Part shown: in pieces, positions 46,824-58,807 of the stretch
Numbering within the stretch: the stretch's first letter is position 1
How the letters are laid out: every line of letters begins with the position of its first letter
NCBI RefSeq assembly: GCF_004683905.1
Contig: NZ_CP038438.1
Coordinates: forward strand, 186,001 to 250,000
DNA length: 64,000 nucleotides
Reading direction: 5' to 3'
Origin: Pseudomonas fluorescens
GTDB lineage: Bacteria; Pseudomonadota; Gammaproteobacteria; Pseudomonadales; Pseudomonadaceae
Position numbers and translations under genes: made by a program
The notes under the pieces: model-generated
The model's database searches: none
The model's input: the letters and a program-made list of their open reading frames with translations, nothing else
What the model was told of the DNA's origin: nothing

Positions 46824-47501
46824 ATGGATAAGCGTTCACGGCTGCTGACCGGGCAATGGTTCAGTCATCTGCCGGCATCCTTTCAGGATAGTCTGCTGGC
46901 GGCGGCTCGGGAGCGGCGGCTGACGGCGGGGCAGCGCCTGTTCCAGCGCGGCGATCCGCCCTGCGGCCTGTACGCGGTGCTCGACGGCGCGATCCGAATC
47001 GGCGCGGTGAGCGAGCAGGGCAAGGAGGCGTTGCTGAGCCTGGTGGAGGCGCCGCACTGGTTCGGCGAAATCTGCCTGTTCGACGGCCAGCCACGCACTC
47101 ATGATGCGTATGCGGTCGGGTCGTGCACCCTGCTGAATATCCCGCAGGCCACGCTGCTGAAAATCCTCGACGAACAGCCGGTGTACTGGCGCCATCTGGC
47201 ATTGCTGATGAGCCACAAACTGCGCCTGACCTTCATCAATCTCGAACAGTTGAGCCTGCTGCCGGCTCCGGCACGCCTGGCCCATCGCTTGCTGATGATC
47301 GCCGAGGGCTACGGCGAAATCGATGCGCCACGCCGGGTCCTGCAACTGCCGCAGGAGCAGCTGGCGTCGATGCTGTCGCTGTCACGGCAGACCACCAACC
47401 AGATCCTCAAGGATCTGCAAGGGCAGGGGATTATCGGGTTGGGGTATGGCGAGATCGAGATTCTCGATGCCAAGCGATTGCGCGCTCTCGCCACACTCTA
47501 A
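46824..47501 (+). CDS. Crp/Fnr-family transcriptional regulator
   Basis: A 225-residue protein with an N-terminal cNMP-type jelly roll (QRLFQRGDPPCGLYAVLDGAIRIG to HWFGEICLFDGQPRTHDA) and a C-terminal winged helix (LPQEQLASMLSLSRQTTNQILKDLQGQGII). There is no cluster of N-terminal cysteines like that of Fnr. The cyclic-nucleotide pocket Arg is in QPRTHDA. The ligand is not identified. It starts with a good GGGAG site and is monocistronic. Confidence 0.9.
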   Translation: MDKRSRLLTGQWFSHLPASFQDSLLAAARERRLTAGQRLFQRGDPPCGLYAVLDGAIRIGAVSEQGKEALLSLVEAPHWFGEICLFDGQPRTHDAYAVGSCTLLNIPQATLLKILDEQPVYWRHLALLMSHKLRLTFINLEQLSLLPAPARLAHRLLMIAEGYGEIDAPRRVLQLPQEQLASMLSLSRQTTNQILKDLQGQGIIGLGYGEIEILDAKRLRALATL

Positions 47502-47535
47502 AATTTCACACCGATCCATTGCTGGAGTGGGCCTC

Positions 47536-47640
47536 TGTGGTGAGGGGATTTATCCCCGATGGGGGGCGCAGCCGCCCCCAACCTGTGATGAAGTCCGGCG
47601 ACTGCTACGCAGTCGATCGGGGATAAATCCCCTCACCACA
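47536..47640. repeat. Family B palindrome
   Basis: Inverted arms TGTGGTGAGGGGATTTATCC and the complement ending at 47640, with inner GACTGC / GCAGTC pairing, between the convergent Crp/Fnr and uraH-like genes. Confidence 0.92.
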
Positions 47641-47672
47641 AGGCTCATTCCTACAGGGGAAACATGTGTGGC

Positions 47673-48083
47673 TTACGAGCCGCGATAGGTCGAGAACCCG
47701 TAAGGGCTGAGCAGCAACGGGATGTGGTAGTGCTGGTCAGTCTGCTTCACTTGGAAAATCACCGGAATCTCCGGGAAAAACGTCTCGCGCTTGTTCTTCT
47801 CGAAATACTCGCCGGTCTTGAACACCACCCGGTATTCGCCTGCCTCGAAAGGCTGTTTGGCCGGGAACAGTTCGGCGATGCGTCCCTGCTCGTTGGTGGT
47901 GCCTTGGGCCAGTGGCTGCCAGTTCTGGCCGACGTGTTTTTCCAGGGTCACGTTGACGCCCGGCGAGGGCAGGCCGTTTTCCAGGTTGAGCACGTGCACG
48001 CTCAGCGGGTTGCCGGCGGCCAGCGCCAGGCTGGAGAAGGCACTCAGGCCGAGTGCGGCGAAGGTCATGCGCAGGGTAGTCAT
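47673..48083 (-). CDS. hiuH: Exported 5-hydroxyisourate hydrolase (HIUase)
   Basis: A 136-residue transthyretin-like protein: signal peptide ending at SSLALA, then NPLSVHVLNLENGLPSPGVNVTLEK, EYRVVFKTGEYF, YHIPLLLSPYGFSTYRGS. The C-terminal YRGS signature marks true HIU hydrolases. It hydrolyses 5-hydroxyisourate, the product of urate oxidation, but here in the periplasm. In E. coli the same gene (yedX) sits beside the HprSR two-component genes, as it does here. It is 11 bp after an HbpS-like gene, probably one transcript. Confidence 0.88.
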   Translation of the reverse strand: MTTLRMTFAALGLSAFSSLALAAGNPLSVHVLNLENGLPSPGVNVTLEKHVGQNWQPLAQGTTNEQGRIAELFPAKQPFEAGEYRVVFKTGEYFEKNKRETFFPEIPVIFQVKQTDQHYHIPLLLSPYGFSTYRGS

Positions 48084-48094
48084 GGTCAGTCTCC

Positions 48095-48580
48095 TTATTG
48101 GGAACGGGTGAAGGTCAGGCCGGCGTTTTCGGCGGCCTTGATCGCACAGCTTTCGTCTTGCTCGCCGCCGCCGGAGCCGGCCACGCCCATGGCGCCGACC
48201 AGTTCATCAGCGGCGAATAACGGGATCCCGCCGCCGAGCAACAGCAGCTCATCGAGGGTGTTGAGGTTGGCGGTTTCCGGATTGCTGCGGGCGCGCTCGG
48301 CGAACAGCCGGGTCGGGGTTTTCGTCGACAGCGCGGTGTAGGCCTTGCGCTGGCTGGCAGCGGTGTTGTGCGGGCCGATGCCGTCGCCGCGCAGGGTTAC
48401 CAGCAAGTTGCCGCCACGGTCGAGCACCGATACCGTGGCGGTGCAATTGCTCAACGCGGTGTCGGCCAGCAGGCGTGCGGTTTTCAGATCGAGGTCAGCG
48501 TGGCGCGGCAGTTCAGGGGCGGCGAAAACACTGACGCTGAGGCCGAGGGCAAGGCTGGCTGCAAGGTATTTGACGGTCAT
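48095..48580 (-). CDS. GlcG/HbpS family exported protein
   Basis: A 161-residue protein with a signal peptide (LAASLALGLSVSVFAAP) and the GlcG/HbpS domain: CTATVSVLDRGGNLLVTLRGDG, AYTALSTKTPT and the Gly-rich loop LLLLGGGIPLFAADELVGAMGVAGSGGGEQDESCA. HbpS in Streptomyces binds haem and interacts with a sensor kinase. This gene lies upstream of and divergent from a sensor-kinase pair, so a sensory role is possible but unproven. It is the first gene of the unit with hiuH. Confidence 0.85.
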   Translation of the reverse strand: MTVKYLAASLALGLSVSVFAAPELPRHADLDLKTARLLADTALSNCTATVSVLDRGGNLLVTLRGDGIGPHNTAASQRKAYTALSTKTPTRLFAERARSNPETANLNTLDELLLLGGGIPLFAADELVGAMGVAGSGGGEQDESCAIKAAENAGLTFTRSQ

Positions 48581-48646
48581 GAACAGGCTCCGAAAGCGAA
48601 GGACATCACCTTAGCCGCCGCTCTTCGTCAGAACCCCGACAGTCGG

Positions 48647-48662
48647 ATTACAAGTTTGTAAT
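48647..48662. promoter_or_regulatory. Perfect palindrome ATTACAA-GT-TTGTAAT, HprR/CusR-type box
   Basis: A perfect palindrome with a 2-base centre, 66 bp upstream of the HbpS-like ATG and 54 bp upstream of the response regulator ATG. It matches the E. coli CusR/HprR box pattern (ATTACAA and TTGTAAT arms). It probably controls both divergent units. Confidence 0.8.
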
Positions 48663-48716
48663 GGGCAACGCCGCCGAAGGCGCCTAGCCTGTGTGCCTGA
48701 TCAATCGAGGTGTGCC

Positions 48717-49397
48717 ATGCGTTTGCTGGTCGTAGAAGATGAAGCCAAAACCGCGAATTTCCTGGCCAAGGGCCTGGGCGAGTCGGGTTTTGCCGTGGAC
48801 GTGGCGCTCAATGGTCTCGATGGGCGCTATTTCATCGAGCAGCAGGAATATGACCTGATCATCCTCGACGTGATGCTGCCGGGCCTTAATGGCTGGCAGC
48901 TGCTGCAACTGATCCGCCAGCGCGGCGCCACGCCGGTGCTGTTCCTCACCGCCAAGGACGCCATCGAAGACCGCGTGCGCGGCCTCGAACTGGGCGCCGA
49001 TGATTACCTGCTCAAACCCTTCGCCTTCGCCGAATTGCTCGCGCGGGTGCGCACGTTGCTGCGGCGCGGGCCGCTGCGCGAGGCCGAGTCCTACAGCATC
49101 GCCGACCTGGAAATCGACGTGCTACGGCGTCGGGTCAGTCGCGGCGGTCAGCGCATTGCCCTGACCAACAAGGAATTTGCCTTGCTGCAATTGCTCGCCA
49201 GCCGTCAGGGCGAAGTGCTGTCGCGCACGCTGATCGCCTCGCAGGTGTGGAACCTGAATTTCGACAGCGACACCAACATGGTCGAAGTGGCGGTGCGGCG
49301 TTTGCGGGCCAAGGTCGATGACCCGTACATGCCGAAACTGATCCATACCGTGCGCGGGGTCGGCTATCAGCTGGAGGCGCCCGACGATGCGGTCTAG
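48717..49397 (+). CDS. OmpR-type response regulator (HprR/CopR-like)
   Basis: A 226-residue regulator. The receiver has acidic pair [11 protein letters not shown], phospho-acceptor Asp51 ([10 protein letters not shown]) and the conserved Lys in [11 protein letters not shown]. The C-terminal winged helix has [49 protein letters not shown], the pattern of the CusR/CopR/HprR subgroup. Its gene overlaps the kinase gene by 11 bp. The palindrome upstream fits the binding site of this group, and the link to hiuH argues for the HprR branch. Confidence 0.9.
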   Translation: MRLLVVEDEAKTANFLAKGLGESGFAVDVALNGLDGRYFIEQQEYDLIILDVMLPGLNGWQLLQLIRQRGATPVLFLTAKDAIEDRVRGLELGADDYLLKPFAFAELLARVRTLLRRGPLREAESYSIADLEIDVLRRRVSRGGQRIALTNKEFALLQLLASRQGEVLSRTLIASQVWNLNFDSDTNMVEVAVRRLRAKVDDPYMPKLIHTVRGVGYQLEAPDDAV

Positions 49398-50775
49398 GTC
49401 GATCGCCTGGCGTCTGGCGCTGGCGTTCGCTGTGGTTTGCGCGTTGGTGTTGAGTGCGATCGGTGTGTTTCTCTACCGCTCGCTCGACTCGGAAATCGCC
49501 TACCGCGACGACCTCGCGTTGCTCGGCCGTCTGGAGCAGGTGCGCGCCTTGCTCGCCGACAGTGACAGCCTCGGCGCCTTGCAGGCGCGGCCACGTCTCT
49601 ATCAGAACATGCTCGGTAACCTCGACAGCCTGCTGTTGGTACGGCGCGCCGATGGCTCGAACGTGATTGCGATCAACCCGCGTCAGCGCGAGCTGCCGCC
49701 ATTGAACGCAATCGCACGTGAGCAAACGCCGCAGCGTCGCGATGTGCTGACCTGGCAAGCGCCGGACGGCGCCGAGCTGGCGCTGTTGTCCGGTGAAGCC
49801 CAAGGGCCGAACGGCGAACCGCTCACCGTGATCGCCGGCAAGGTGCTTACTGAGCGTGAACAGATGCTCGCCAGTTATCGCTTGCGCCTGTACCTGGCCG
49901 TCGGGCTTGGCGCGTTGCTGGCGTTCGCGCTGGGCCTGGTTTTGCTGCGCCGTGGTCTGCAACCGTTGCGCCAGTTAAGCGCTGCGGTGCGCGGCATTGA
50001 TCTGCGCAGCCTCGACCAGCGTCTGCCCGCCAGTGGCACCCCCGCCGAACTGCTCGAACCGGTGCAGGCGATCAACGGCATGCTCGCGCGGCTGGACGAC
50101 AGCGTGCAGCGGCTGTCGCAGTTTTCTGCCGATCTGGCTCACGAGATCCGCACACCGCTGCACACCTTGCTCGCCAGCAACGGCCAGGCGCTGAATCACC
50201 CGCGCAGCACGGCGGAGTATCAGGAATTGCTGGCGTCGAACATGGAAGAATTCGAACGCCTCAAACGCATGGCCGAGAACCTGATGTTCCTCGCCCGCGC
50301 CGAACAGGCGGAGCGTGCGCTCGACTTGCGCACGCTGGAATTGCACGAGGTCGGCAATGAATTGTGCGATTACTTCGAAGCGCTGGCGGACGACCGCAAT
50401 ATCCGTCTGGAAAATGCGCTGCACGGCGAACTGCTGGCCGACCAGCAACTGCTGCAACGCGCGCTCGGTAATCTGTTGGCCAACGCGGTGCGCCATGCCG
50501 ATGAAAGCACGCTGATCAGCCTGCGCCGCCACGATGAGCCGGGCGTGTGCTGGTTACAGGTACACAACCACGGCCCGGTCATCGCGCCAGAACATCTGGG
50601 CAAACTGTTCGACCGCTTCTATCGCGTCGACCCTTCACGGGCGCAGCCTGGGGATTCCGGTGGGCTGGGGCTGGCGATCGTGCAGTCGATCATGCTGTTG
50701 CATGGCGGGCAGGTCAGGGTGAGCAGTGATGCGAGTGGCACAGTGTTTGAGTTGGGTTTTGTCCTGAGCCAATGA
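49387..50775 (+). CDS. Sensor histidine kinase of heavy-metal/HprS group
   Basis: A 462-residue kinase: membrane helices at residues about 8-28 and 165-185, a periplasmic sensor loop between, a HAMP domain ([28 protein letters not shown]), the H-box [17 protein letters not shown] with His252, and an HATPase_c with [12 protein letters not shown] and [11 protein letters not shown]. The periplasmic loop is 130 residues, similar to CusS/HprS. No Cys or His metal motif in it is obvious, but Met content is moderate; peroxide or hypochlorite (as for HprS) is a fair guess. Confidence 0.88.
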   Translation: MRSRSIAWRLALAFAVVCALVLSAIGVFLYRSLDSEIAYRDDLALLGRLEQVRALLADSDSLGALQARPRLYQNMLGNLDSLLLVRRADGSNVIAINPRQRELPPLNAIAREQTPQRRDVLTWQAPDGAELALLSGEAQGPNGEPLTVIAGKVLTEREQMLASYRLRLYLAVGLGALLAFALGLVLLRRGLQPLRQLSAAVRGIDLRSLDQRLPASGTPAELLEPVQAINGMLARLDDSVQRLSQFSADLAHEIRTPLHTLLASNGQALNHPRSTAEYQELLASNMEEFERLKRMAENLMFLARAEQAERALDLRTLELHEVGNELCDYFEALADDRNIRLENALHGELLADQQLLQRALGNLLANAVRHADESTLISLRRHDEPGVCWLQVHNHGPVIAPEHLGKLFDRFYRVDPSRAQPGDSGGLGLAIVQSIMLLHGGQVRVSSDASGTVFELGFVLSQ

Positions 50776-50821
50776 TGCGCCGTGCAAGTATTCTGAAACT
50801 CAGCTAGAGTTTGGTGACTAG

Positions 50822-50839
50822 TGCATCACATGTGATGCA
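50822..50839. promoter_or_regulatory. HipB operator candidate
   Basis: A perfect 18-base palindrome TGCATCACATGTGATGCA 50 bp upstream of the hipB-like ATG, with a further TGCATC half-site at 50861-50866. Toxin-antitoxin antitoxins of this type usually bind such palindromes to repress their own promoter. Confidence 0.75.
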
Positions 50840-50888
50840 TTTCATTGATTTATCTATAAATGCATCGTAAACAGTGCAGGTTTGCGCA

Positions 50889-51137
50889 ATGGAACAGATC
50901 GGCGAAGTGATCAGAAGTTTGCGTAAGGCGCGCAAACTCTCCCAGCAGGCACTGGCTCAACAATATGGCATGAGCCGCGCCACCATCTCGGGGATCGAAA
51001 ACAACACGGTCTCCGAAATCGGCCTGCGCAAGGTTGAGGCGATACTCAACGGCTTCGGTTACGAGCTGGTTGCCGTTCCCCGGAAGTCCAATCGCCCAAC
51101 CCTCGACGCTCTGCAAAAAGTGAATTTCCATGACTGA
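50889..51137 (+). CDS. HipB-like helix-turn-helix antitoxin
   Basis: An 82-residue XRE-type DNA-binding protein: EQIGEVIRSLRKARKLSQQALAQQYGMSRATISGIENNTVSEIGLRKVEAILNGFGYEL. It overlaps the hipA-like gene by 8 bp. As in hipBA modules it should bind the kinase toxin and repress transcription from the palindrome just upstream. The ATG at 50889 was chosen; the open frame begins five codons before. Confidence 0.87.
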   Translation: MEQIGEVIRSLRKARKLSQQALAQQYGMSRATISGIENNTVSEIGLRKVEAILNGFGYELVAVPRKSNRPTLDALQKVNFHD

Positions 51138-52353
51138 AACGCCGGACAGGTTGCAAATCCGTGTAGGTGAGCAGGTGGTCGGGACGCTGGGGCGCGGGCA
51201 GATTCGCGACGACAGCGTGTTCAGTTACCGCGAAGACGCCAGCGCTGACAATGCGGTATCGCTGACGATGCCCACTCGCCTGGACAGCTATGGCTGGGAA
51301 CATGGCATCCACCCTGTCTTCGAGATGAACTTGCCCGAAGGCGCGCTGCGTGAGGAGTTGATGCGGCGCTTCAGTAAAGCCGTGCGTGGCTTCGATGATT
51401 TTGCTTTGTTGGCTATCGTCGGCCCCCATCAGCTCGGCCGTCTGGCAATTGCCAGCGCACCGGCGACTGATCAGCCTCCGGCAACATCCCTCAGCGATCT
51501 GCTGGTGCACGATGGTGCTCAGGGGCTGTTCGAAGACCTGTTACAGACCTATGGTCAGTATTCCGGAGTGTCAGGCGTGCAGCCCAAAGTGCTGGTGCGT
51601 GACAGCGCCGCCGCGATTGATCGCCTGACCCATCGGGGCGCGACTCATCTGGTCAAGGCCTTTCGCGCCGAAGAGTATCCGCAGCTGGCAACCAATGAGT
51701 ATTTCTGTATGCGGGCGGCGCAGCACTGCGGCCTCGAAGTGCCAACATTCGAGCTCAGCGAGCGCGGCAAATTTCTGGTGGTCGAGCGTTTTGACCTGAG
51801 CGATTCGGGGTACCTCGGTTTCGAGGATTTCTGTGTACTGAACGGGTGGCCGTCGAAAGCCAAATACGACGGTTCCTATGAAGGTGCCGCGCGGCAGATC
51901 AAGGCATTTGTTTCGCCGCAGTTGCTGGGCTCTGCCTTGGAAGCGTTTTTCAAGATTGTCGCGTTGTCTGCAGGGCTGAAAAACGGTGATGCGCATCTGA
52001 AGAACTTCGGCGTGCTTTACGAAGATTGTGCAGAGCAGTCATCCGTCAGGCTCGCGCCGGCGTACGACATCATCACAACGTCGGTTTATATCAAGAGCGA
52101 CAGCATGGCGCTGCTGCTGGGCGGTTCAAAAGCCTGGCCCAAGTACAAGATGCTGGTGCGGTTCGGTCGTACGGCATGCAACCTGACCGAGGCGCGTTGC
52201 AACGAATTACTGCAACAAGTGGCTCACGGCATGCAGATGGCGATCGAGGAAATGGCCAGACACAGCCGCAAGTACCCCGATTTTGCCGAAGTAGGCGAGG
52301 CGATGATCGAACAGTGGACTTCCGGCCTGCAACGCAGCTTGATCAAGGGCTGA
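51130..52353 (+). CDS. HipA-family Ser/Thr kinase toxin
   Basis: A 407-residue HipA-fold kinase: N-subdomain 1 (VGEQVVGTLGRGQIRDDSVFSY), the phosphate-binding loop SGVQPKVLV, ATP-site Lys in THLVKAF, the VVERFD hinge, the catalytic HxDxxxxN-type NGDAHLKNFGVLY and the metal site LAPAYDI. E. coli HipA phosphorylates glutamyl-tRNA synthetase and causes growth arrest. All key motifs look intact, so the toxin is likely functional; the substrate is not known. It ends 3 bp before the convergent AraC gene. Confidence 0.88.
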   Translation: MTETPDRLQIRVGEQVVGTLGRGQIRDDSVFSYREDASADNAVSLTMPTRLDSYGWEHGIHPVFEMNLPEGALREELMRRFSKAVRGFDDFALLAIVGPHQLGRLAIASAPATDQPPATSLSDLLVHDGAQGLFEDLLQTYGQYSGVSGVQPKVLVRDSAAAIDRLTHRGATHLVKAFRAEEYPQLATNEYFCMRAAQHCGLEVPTFELSERGKFLVVERFDLSDSGYLGFEDFCVLNGWPSKAKYDGSYEGAARQIKAFVSPQLLGSALEAFFKIVALSAGLKNGDAHLKNFGVLYEDCAEQSSVRLAPAYDIITTSVYIKSDSMALLLGGSKAWPKYKMLVRFGRTACNLTEARCNELLQQVAHGMQMAIEEMARHSRKYPDFAEVGEAMIEQWTSGLQRSLIKG

Positions 52354-52356
52354 TGG

Positions 52357-53361
52357 TCAGCGCAACTGATCGCGAAACTGCCCCGGCGTCATTCCCGTCC
52401 AGCGCTTGAACGCGCGGCTGAAGCTGCTGGTGTCGGCAAACCCCAGCAGGTAACTGACTTCACTCAACGAACACTGCGGATCGCGCAGGTGCAGCAGCGC
52501 GAGGTTTTCGCGGCTCTCGTTGAGCAGCGTGTCGAAGCGACAGCCCTCATCCGCCAGATGCCGTTGCAGGCTGCGCAGGCTCAGGTGCAAGGCCTGGGCG
52601 ATGCGTTCGGCGCTGGGTTCGCCTTCGGGCAGTTGTTCTTCGATGGCGTCGCGCACCTTGCGCTCCCAGGTCAGCGGCTGGAGTTGGGCCATCGTGCGCT
52701 TGAGCACCGCTTCGTTGTGTTCGGCCAGTTCCGGGTTGGCGTCGTCGAGGTGGCTGTCGAAGTCGGCGAGGGCAAACTCCAGGCGATCTTCGGCGCAGGA
52801 GAAATGCACCGGAGCGCGGAACACCTTGTGCCACTGATGCGCATCGGACGGTTCCGGGCGGCGCAGGTACACCGCCAGCGGCGCGTAATCGCGACCCAGG
52901 CGATTGCGGCAGGTACGCACGTAGATTGCGGCAAAGGCATCGATGGCTTCGAAGGCCGGCGCCGGATTGCCTGACGGAATTTTCAGACGAAACAGATAGC
53001 GGTCATCGCTGCGGCTCAGCTCCAGTTCCAATGCATCGCTGACCACCGGGTGATAACGCACGATGCGCTCGAATACCTCACGCAGGCTGCCGCTGGCCAC
53101 CAGCGCGTAACCCAGCGCATGGAACGTGGTCGGGCTGACGAACCGCGACACTCGCAGGCCGATCGCCGGATCGCCGCTGAACTGTACTGCCAGTTGCCAC
53201 AGACGCGTGGTGCCGGACAACGGATAACGCGCGTTCGGGTCGTCCATCAACTGCGGATCGAGCCCGGCCTGTTGGCACAGGCCGAGACTGTCCAGCCCCA
53301 GCGCATCGAGCTGCTTGCGCAAGGCACGGGTCCAGCTGGCGAGAGAGGTCGGTTCCTTCAT
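52357..53361 (-). CDS. AraC-family transcriptional regulator
   Basis: A 334-residue regulator: an N-terminal Arabinose_bd-type domain (VQFSGDPAIGLRVSRFVSPTTFHALGYALVASGSLREVFERIVRYHPVVSD), and a C-terminal double helix-turn-helix (IAQALHLSLRSLQRHLADEGCRFDTLLNESRENLALLHLRDP, then LSEVSYLLGFADTSSFSRAFKRWTGMTPGQFR). The effector is unknown. It is divergent from a fatty-acid desaturase gene across a 100-bp gap, so it probably regulates it in response to fatty-acid-related ligands. Confidence 0.9.
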   Translation of the reverse strand: MKEPTSLASWTRALRKQLDALGLDSLGLCQQAGLDPQLMDDPNARYPLSGTTRLWQLAVQFSGDPAIGLRVSRFVSPTTFHALGYALVASGSLREVFERIVRYHPVVSDALELELSRSDDRYLFRLKIPSGNPAPAFEAIDAFAAIYVRTCRNRLGRDYAPLAVYLRRPEPSDAHQWHKVFRAPVHFSCAEDRLEFALADFDSHLDDANPELAEHNEAVLKRTMAQLQPLTWERKVRDAIEEQLPEGEPSAERIAQALHLSLRSLQRHLADEGCRFDTLLNESRENLALLHLRDPQCSLSEVSYLLGFADTSSFSRAFKRWTGMTPGQFRDQLR

Positions 53362-53461
53362 GCTGATTGGCGCTTCCGGTCAACAGGTTGGCGTTCACGG
53401 CTACCATCAATAAAGCTTTCGCAAGGCAGGATGCGAACATCAATAACCAGAGGATGGAAGC

Positions 53462-54535
53462 ATGGACCGTACTTCTGCAAGTCCCCAGCGACACAATGCT
53501 GCCCAGCGATCAGCGCATATTCGCGAAGTGGTGCTGGCCAAGGGCGTCGAGTTGCGTCAGCGCTACCCGATTTTGCAGCACCAGGACGCCCTCGGCGCGG
53601 GGATTCTGGCCTTTGCTCTGGCCGGGATGATCGGTTCGGCGACGCTGTACATCACTGGCCACATGGCGTGGTGGGTATGCCTGTTGCTCAACGCGTTTTT
53701 CGCCTCCCTGACCCATGAGCTGGAACACGACCTGATCCACAGCATGTATTTCCGCAAGCAGCGCGTGCCGCACAACCTGATGATGGGCCTGGTGTGGCTG
53801 GCGCGGCCGAGCACGATCAACCCGTGGATCCGCCGCCATCTGCACCTCAATCACCACAAGGTCTCCGGCACCGAAACCGATATGGAAGAACGCGCGATCA
53901 CCAACGGCGAACCGTGGGGTTTTGCGCGGCTGCTGATGGTCGGCGACAACGTGATGTCGGCGTTCATCCGCATGCTGCGGGTCAAGACCTGGGCGCACAA
54001 AATCAACATCATCAAACGCACGCTGAAGGTCTATGCGCCACTGGCGCTGGTGCATTGGGGGGCGTGGTACGTGTTCCTCGGCTTTCATGCGGCGAATGGC
54101 ATTGCCTACCTCATGGGTTCGCCGATTGAATGGTCGGCGACCACGCTGTCGGTGATGCAGATGATCGACATCGCGGCGGTGGTGATCATCGGCCCGAACG
54201 TGCTGCGCACCTTTTGCCTGCACTTCATCAGCTCGAACATGCATTACTACGGCGACATCGAGGCGGGCAATGTGCTGCAGCAGTGCCAGGTGTTGAACCC
54301 TTGGTGGCTGTGGCCGCTGCAGGCGTTCTGCTTCAACTTCGGCAGCAGCCACGGGATTCATCATTTTGTGGTGAAAGAACCGTTTTACATCCGGCAGCTG
54401 ACCGTGCCGGTGGCGCATAAGGTGATGCGTGAGATGGGCGTGCGCTTCAATGATTTCGGTACGTTTGGGCGGGCGAACCGGTTTGTTCGTCGGGATGAAG
54501 TGGTAGCGGAGGAGGCGCGTACGGCTCAGGCTTGA
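53462..54535 (+). CDS. Fatty acid desaturase family membrane protein
   Basis: A 357-residue di-iron membrane protein with His motifs THELEHDLIH, RRHLHLNHHKVSG and SSHGIHHFVV plus HFISSNMHYYGD, and three to four hydrophobic helices. It belongs to the FA_desaturase family but is unlike the DesA-type protein at 38303-39487 in its motifs (longer HELEH... box), and could be an alkane- or sterol-type hydroxylase/desaturase. The divergent AraC gene is its likely regulator. A family A REP element follows. Confidence 0.85.
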   Translation: MDRTSASPQRHNAAQRSAHIREVVLAKGVELRQRYPILQHQDALGAGILAFALAGMIGSATLYITGHMAWWVCLLLNAFFASLTHELEHDLIHSMYFRKQRVPHNLMMGLVWLARPSTINPWIRRHLHLNHHKVSGTETDMEERAITNGEPWGFARLLMVGDNVMSAFIRMLRVKTWAHKINIIKRTLKVYAPLALVHWGAWYVFLGFHAANGIAYLMGSPIEWSATTLSVMQMIDIAAVVIIGPNVLRTFCLHFISSNMHYYGDIEAGNVLQQCQVLNPWWLWPLQAFCFNFGSSHGIHHFVVKEPFYIRQLTVPVAHKVMREMGVRFNDFGTFGRANRFVRRDEVVAEEARTAQA

Positions 54536-54554
54536 TGGTGAATTTGCGGGCCTC

Positions 54555-54619
54555 TTCGCGAGCAAGCCCGCTCCCACAGGGGAACGCATTTCAACTGTGG
54601 GAGCGGGCTTGCTCGCGAA
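54555..54619. repeat. REP-type inverted repeat, family A
   Basis: Arms TTCGCGAGCAAGCCCGCTCC and complement, between the convergent desaturase and arylsulfatase genes. Confidence 0.93.
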
Positions 54620-54638
54620 GGCACCGGATCAGGCAACC

Positions 54639-57074
<2,436 letters not shown>

Positions 57075-57078
<4 letters not shown>

Positions 57079-58673
57079 GCGTGTCTCCAGCGAGTGGCGC
57101 GAATTTCCAGGCGTTGGCCGATGAGGTTGAGCAGGGCGCCGATGAGGCCGACCAGGAGCATCCCGGCCATGATCAGGTCCATGCGCAGCAGTTGTTGGGC
57201 ACCGATCATCTGGCTGCCGATGCCGCCGTAGGACGGCATGAAGTATTCGGCACCGATGGTGCCGAGCCAGGCGTAGATCAGGCTCAGCCTGAGCCCGGCG
57301 AAAATCCCCGGCGCCGCACCCGGCAGCACCAGTCGGCGCAGGCGCTGGCCGAGGCTCAGGCGCAGCACCTGCGCGGCTTCGTTGAGTTGTGGCGAGAGGT
57401 TGGCGACGCTGCGCTGGGTGGCGATGAACAGCGGGAAAAACGCGGCGAGGGCGACGAACACCCACTTCGCCAATTCACCCAATCCGAACCACGCGGTGAG
57501 CAGCGGCACCCAGGCGAAAATCGCGATCTGGCGAATGGCGGCGAGAGTCGGGCCGAGCAGCCGTTCGCTGGTGCGCGACAGACCCAGCAACAGGCCGAGG
57601 GCGAAACCGAGTCCGCCGCCCAGCAGCAACCCGCCAAGGGTACGACCGAGGCTCAAGGCCATGCCGCTGATCAGCGTGCCGTCGAGCAGACCGTTAGTGG
57701 TCGTTTCCAGTACCGCCAGCGGGCTGACCAGAATATTCACATCGACCCACTGCTGATCGCTCGCCACTTGCCAGACGCCGATCAGGCCCAGTGGCAACAG
57801 CCACGGTTGCAGCCGTTGCCAGCCTTGATAACGTGGGCCACGACGGATTTCCGCAGTCGCCGGGTGCGGCCAGTGCACCAGTTTGCGGTCGAGAAAACCG
57901 ATGCCGCGATCCATCGCGACACCGAGCACACCGATGACGACGATGCACACGAACACGATGTCGAGCATGAACAGTTGCCGTGCCCAGACCATCAGGTAAC
58001 CGATGCCTTCGCTGGACGCCAGCAGCTCCACCGCCAGCAATGAAGTCCAGCCGGCGGCCAGGGCCAGACGCACGCCGGCCATGAACGCCGGCAGTGCAGC
58101 GGGCAGCACCAGGCGCCGGATCAGCAAATACGACGGCAGGCGCAATACGGCGGCGGCTTCGCGCAGTTTCGGTTGCGCATCACGAACGCCGACCAGGGTG
58201 TGCAGGGTCACCGGCACCACGATGGCCTTGATCAGCACCACCAGTTTCAGCACTTCGCCGATGCCGAAAAACACCATGAACAGCGGAATCCACGCCAGCG
58301 TCGGCACCTGTGCCAGACCGGCGAACGTCGGGAAGATCAGGCGTTCGAGACGGCGGCTGAAGCCCAGCGCGGCGCCCAACAGCGCACCGGCAGAGATCCC
58401 TGCCAGCAAGCCCCAAAGCAGGCGTTGCAGGCTGATCCACAAATGACTCCACAACTCGCCCTGGGACAGCTCGATGGCGCTGTTCCACACCAGCGAGGGC
58501 GCCGGCAGGATCTGCTCGCTCATCCATTGATTGCGTGCGGCCAGCCACCACAGAGCGAACAGGCTGATCGGCAGCAGCCATGGCAACAGACGTTGGTTGA
58601 GGCTCGGCCACGCGCGCCGGCTTTTCAGAGGTGGCGCGGGCAGCGGCAGGCTGAGCAGGGAATCACGGGCCAT
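57075..58673 (-). CDS. atsB: Fused double permease of the sulfate-ester ABC importer
   Basis: A 532-residue protein containing two BPD_transp_1 permease halves in one chain. The first half has the loop KLREAAAVLRLPSYLLIRRLVLPAALPAFMAG, the second QLNEAAQVLRLSLGQRLRRLVLPGAAPGIFAG. About 12 membrane helices result, instead of the usual homodimer of single permeases. The ATG at 58673 follows GGAGGTCACCC; the open frame's upstream extension is only REP sequence. It overlaps atsC by 4 bp. Confidence 0.93.
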
Positions 58674-58717
58674 GGGTGACCTCCGTTGTCGGGTTGCATG
58701 GCGAACCGCTGTGCCTG

Positions 58718-58807
58718 TGTGGGAGTGGGCTTGCTCACGAAGACGGAGAGTCAGGCACCGATGATGGTGAATGACACGGCCTCTTCGCGAGCAAGCCCGC
58801 TCCCACA
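58718..58807. repeat. REP-type inverted repeat, family A
   Basis: Arms TGTGGGAGTGGGCTTGCTCA and the complement of the standard core ending at 58807, upstream of atsB in the divergent region. The left arm carries two changes from the usual core. Confidence 0.9.
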
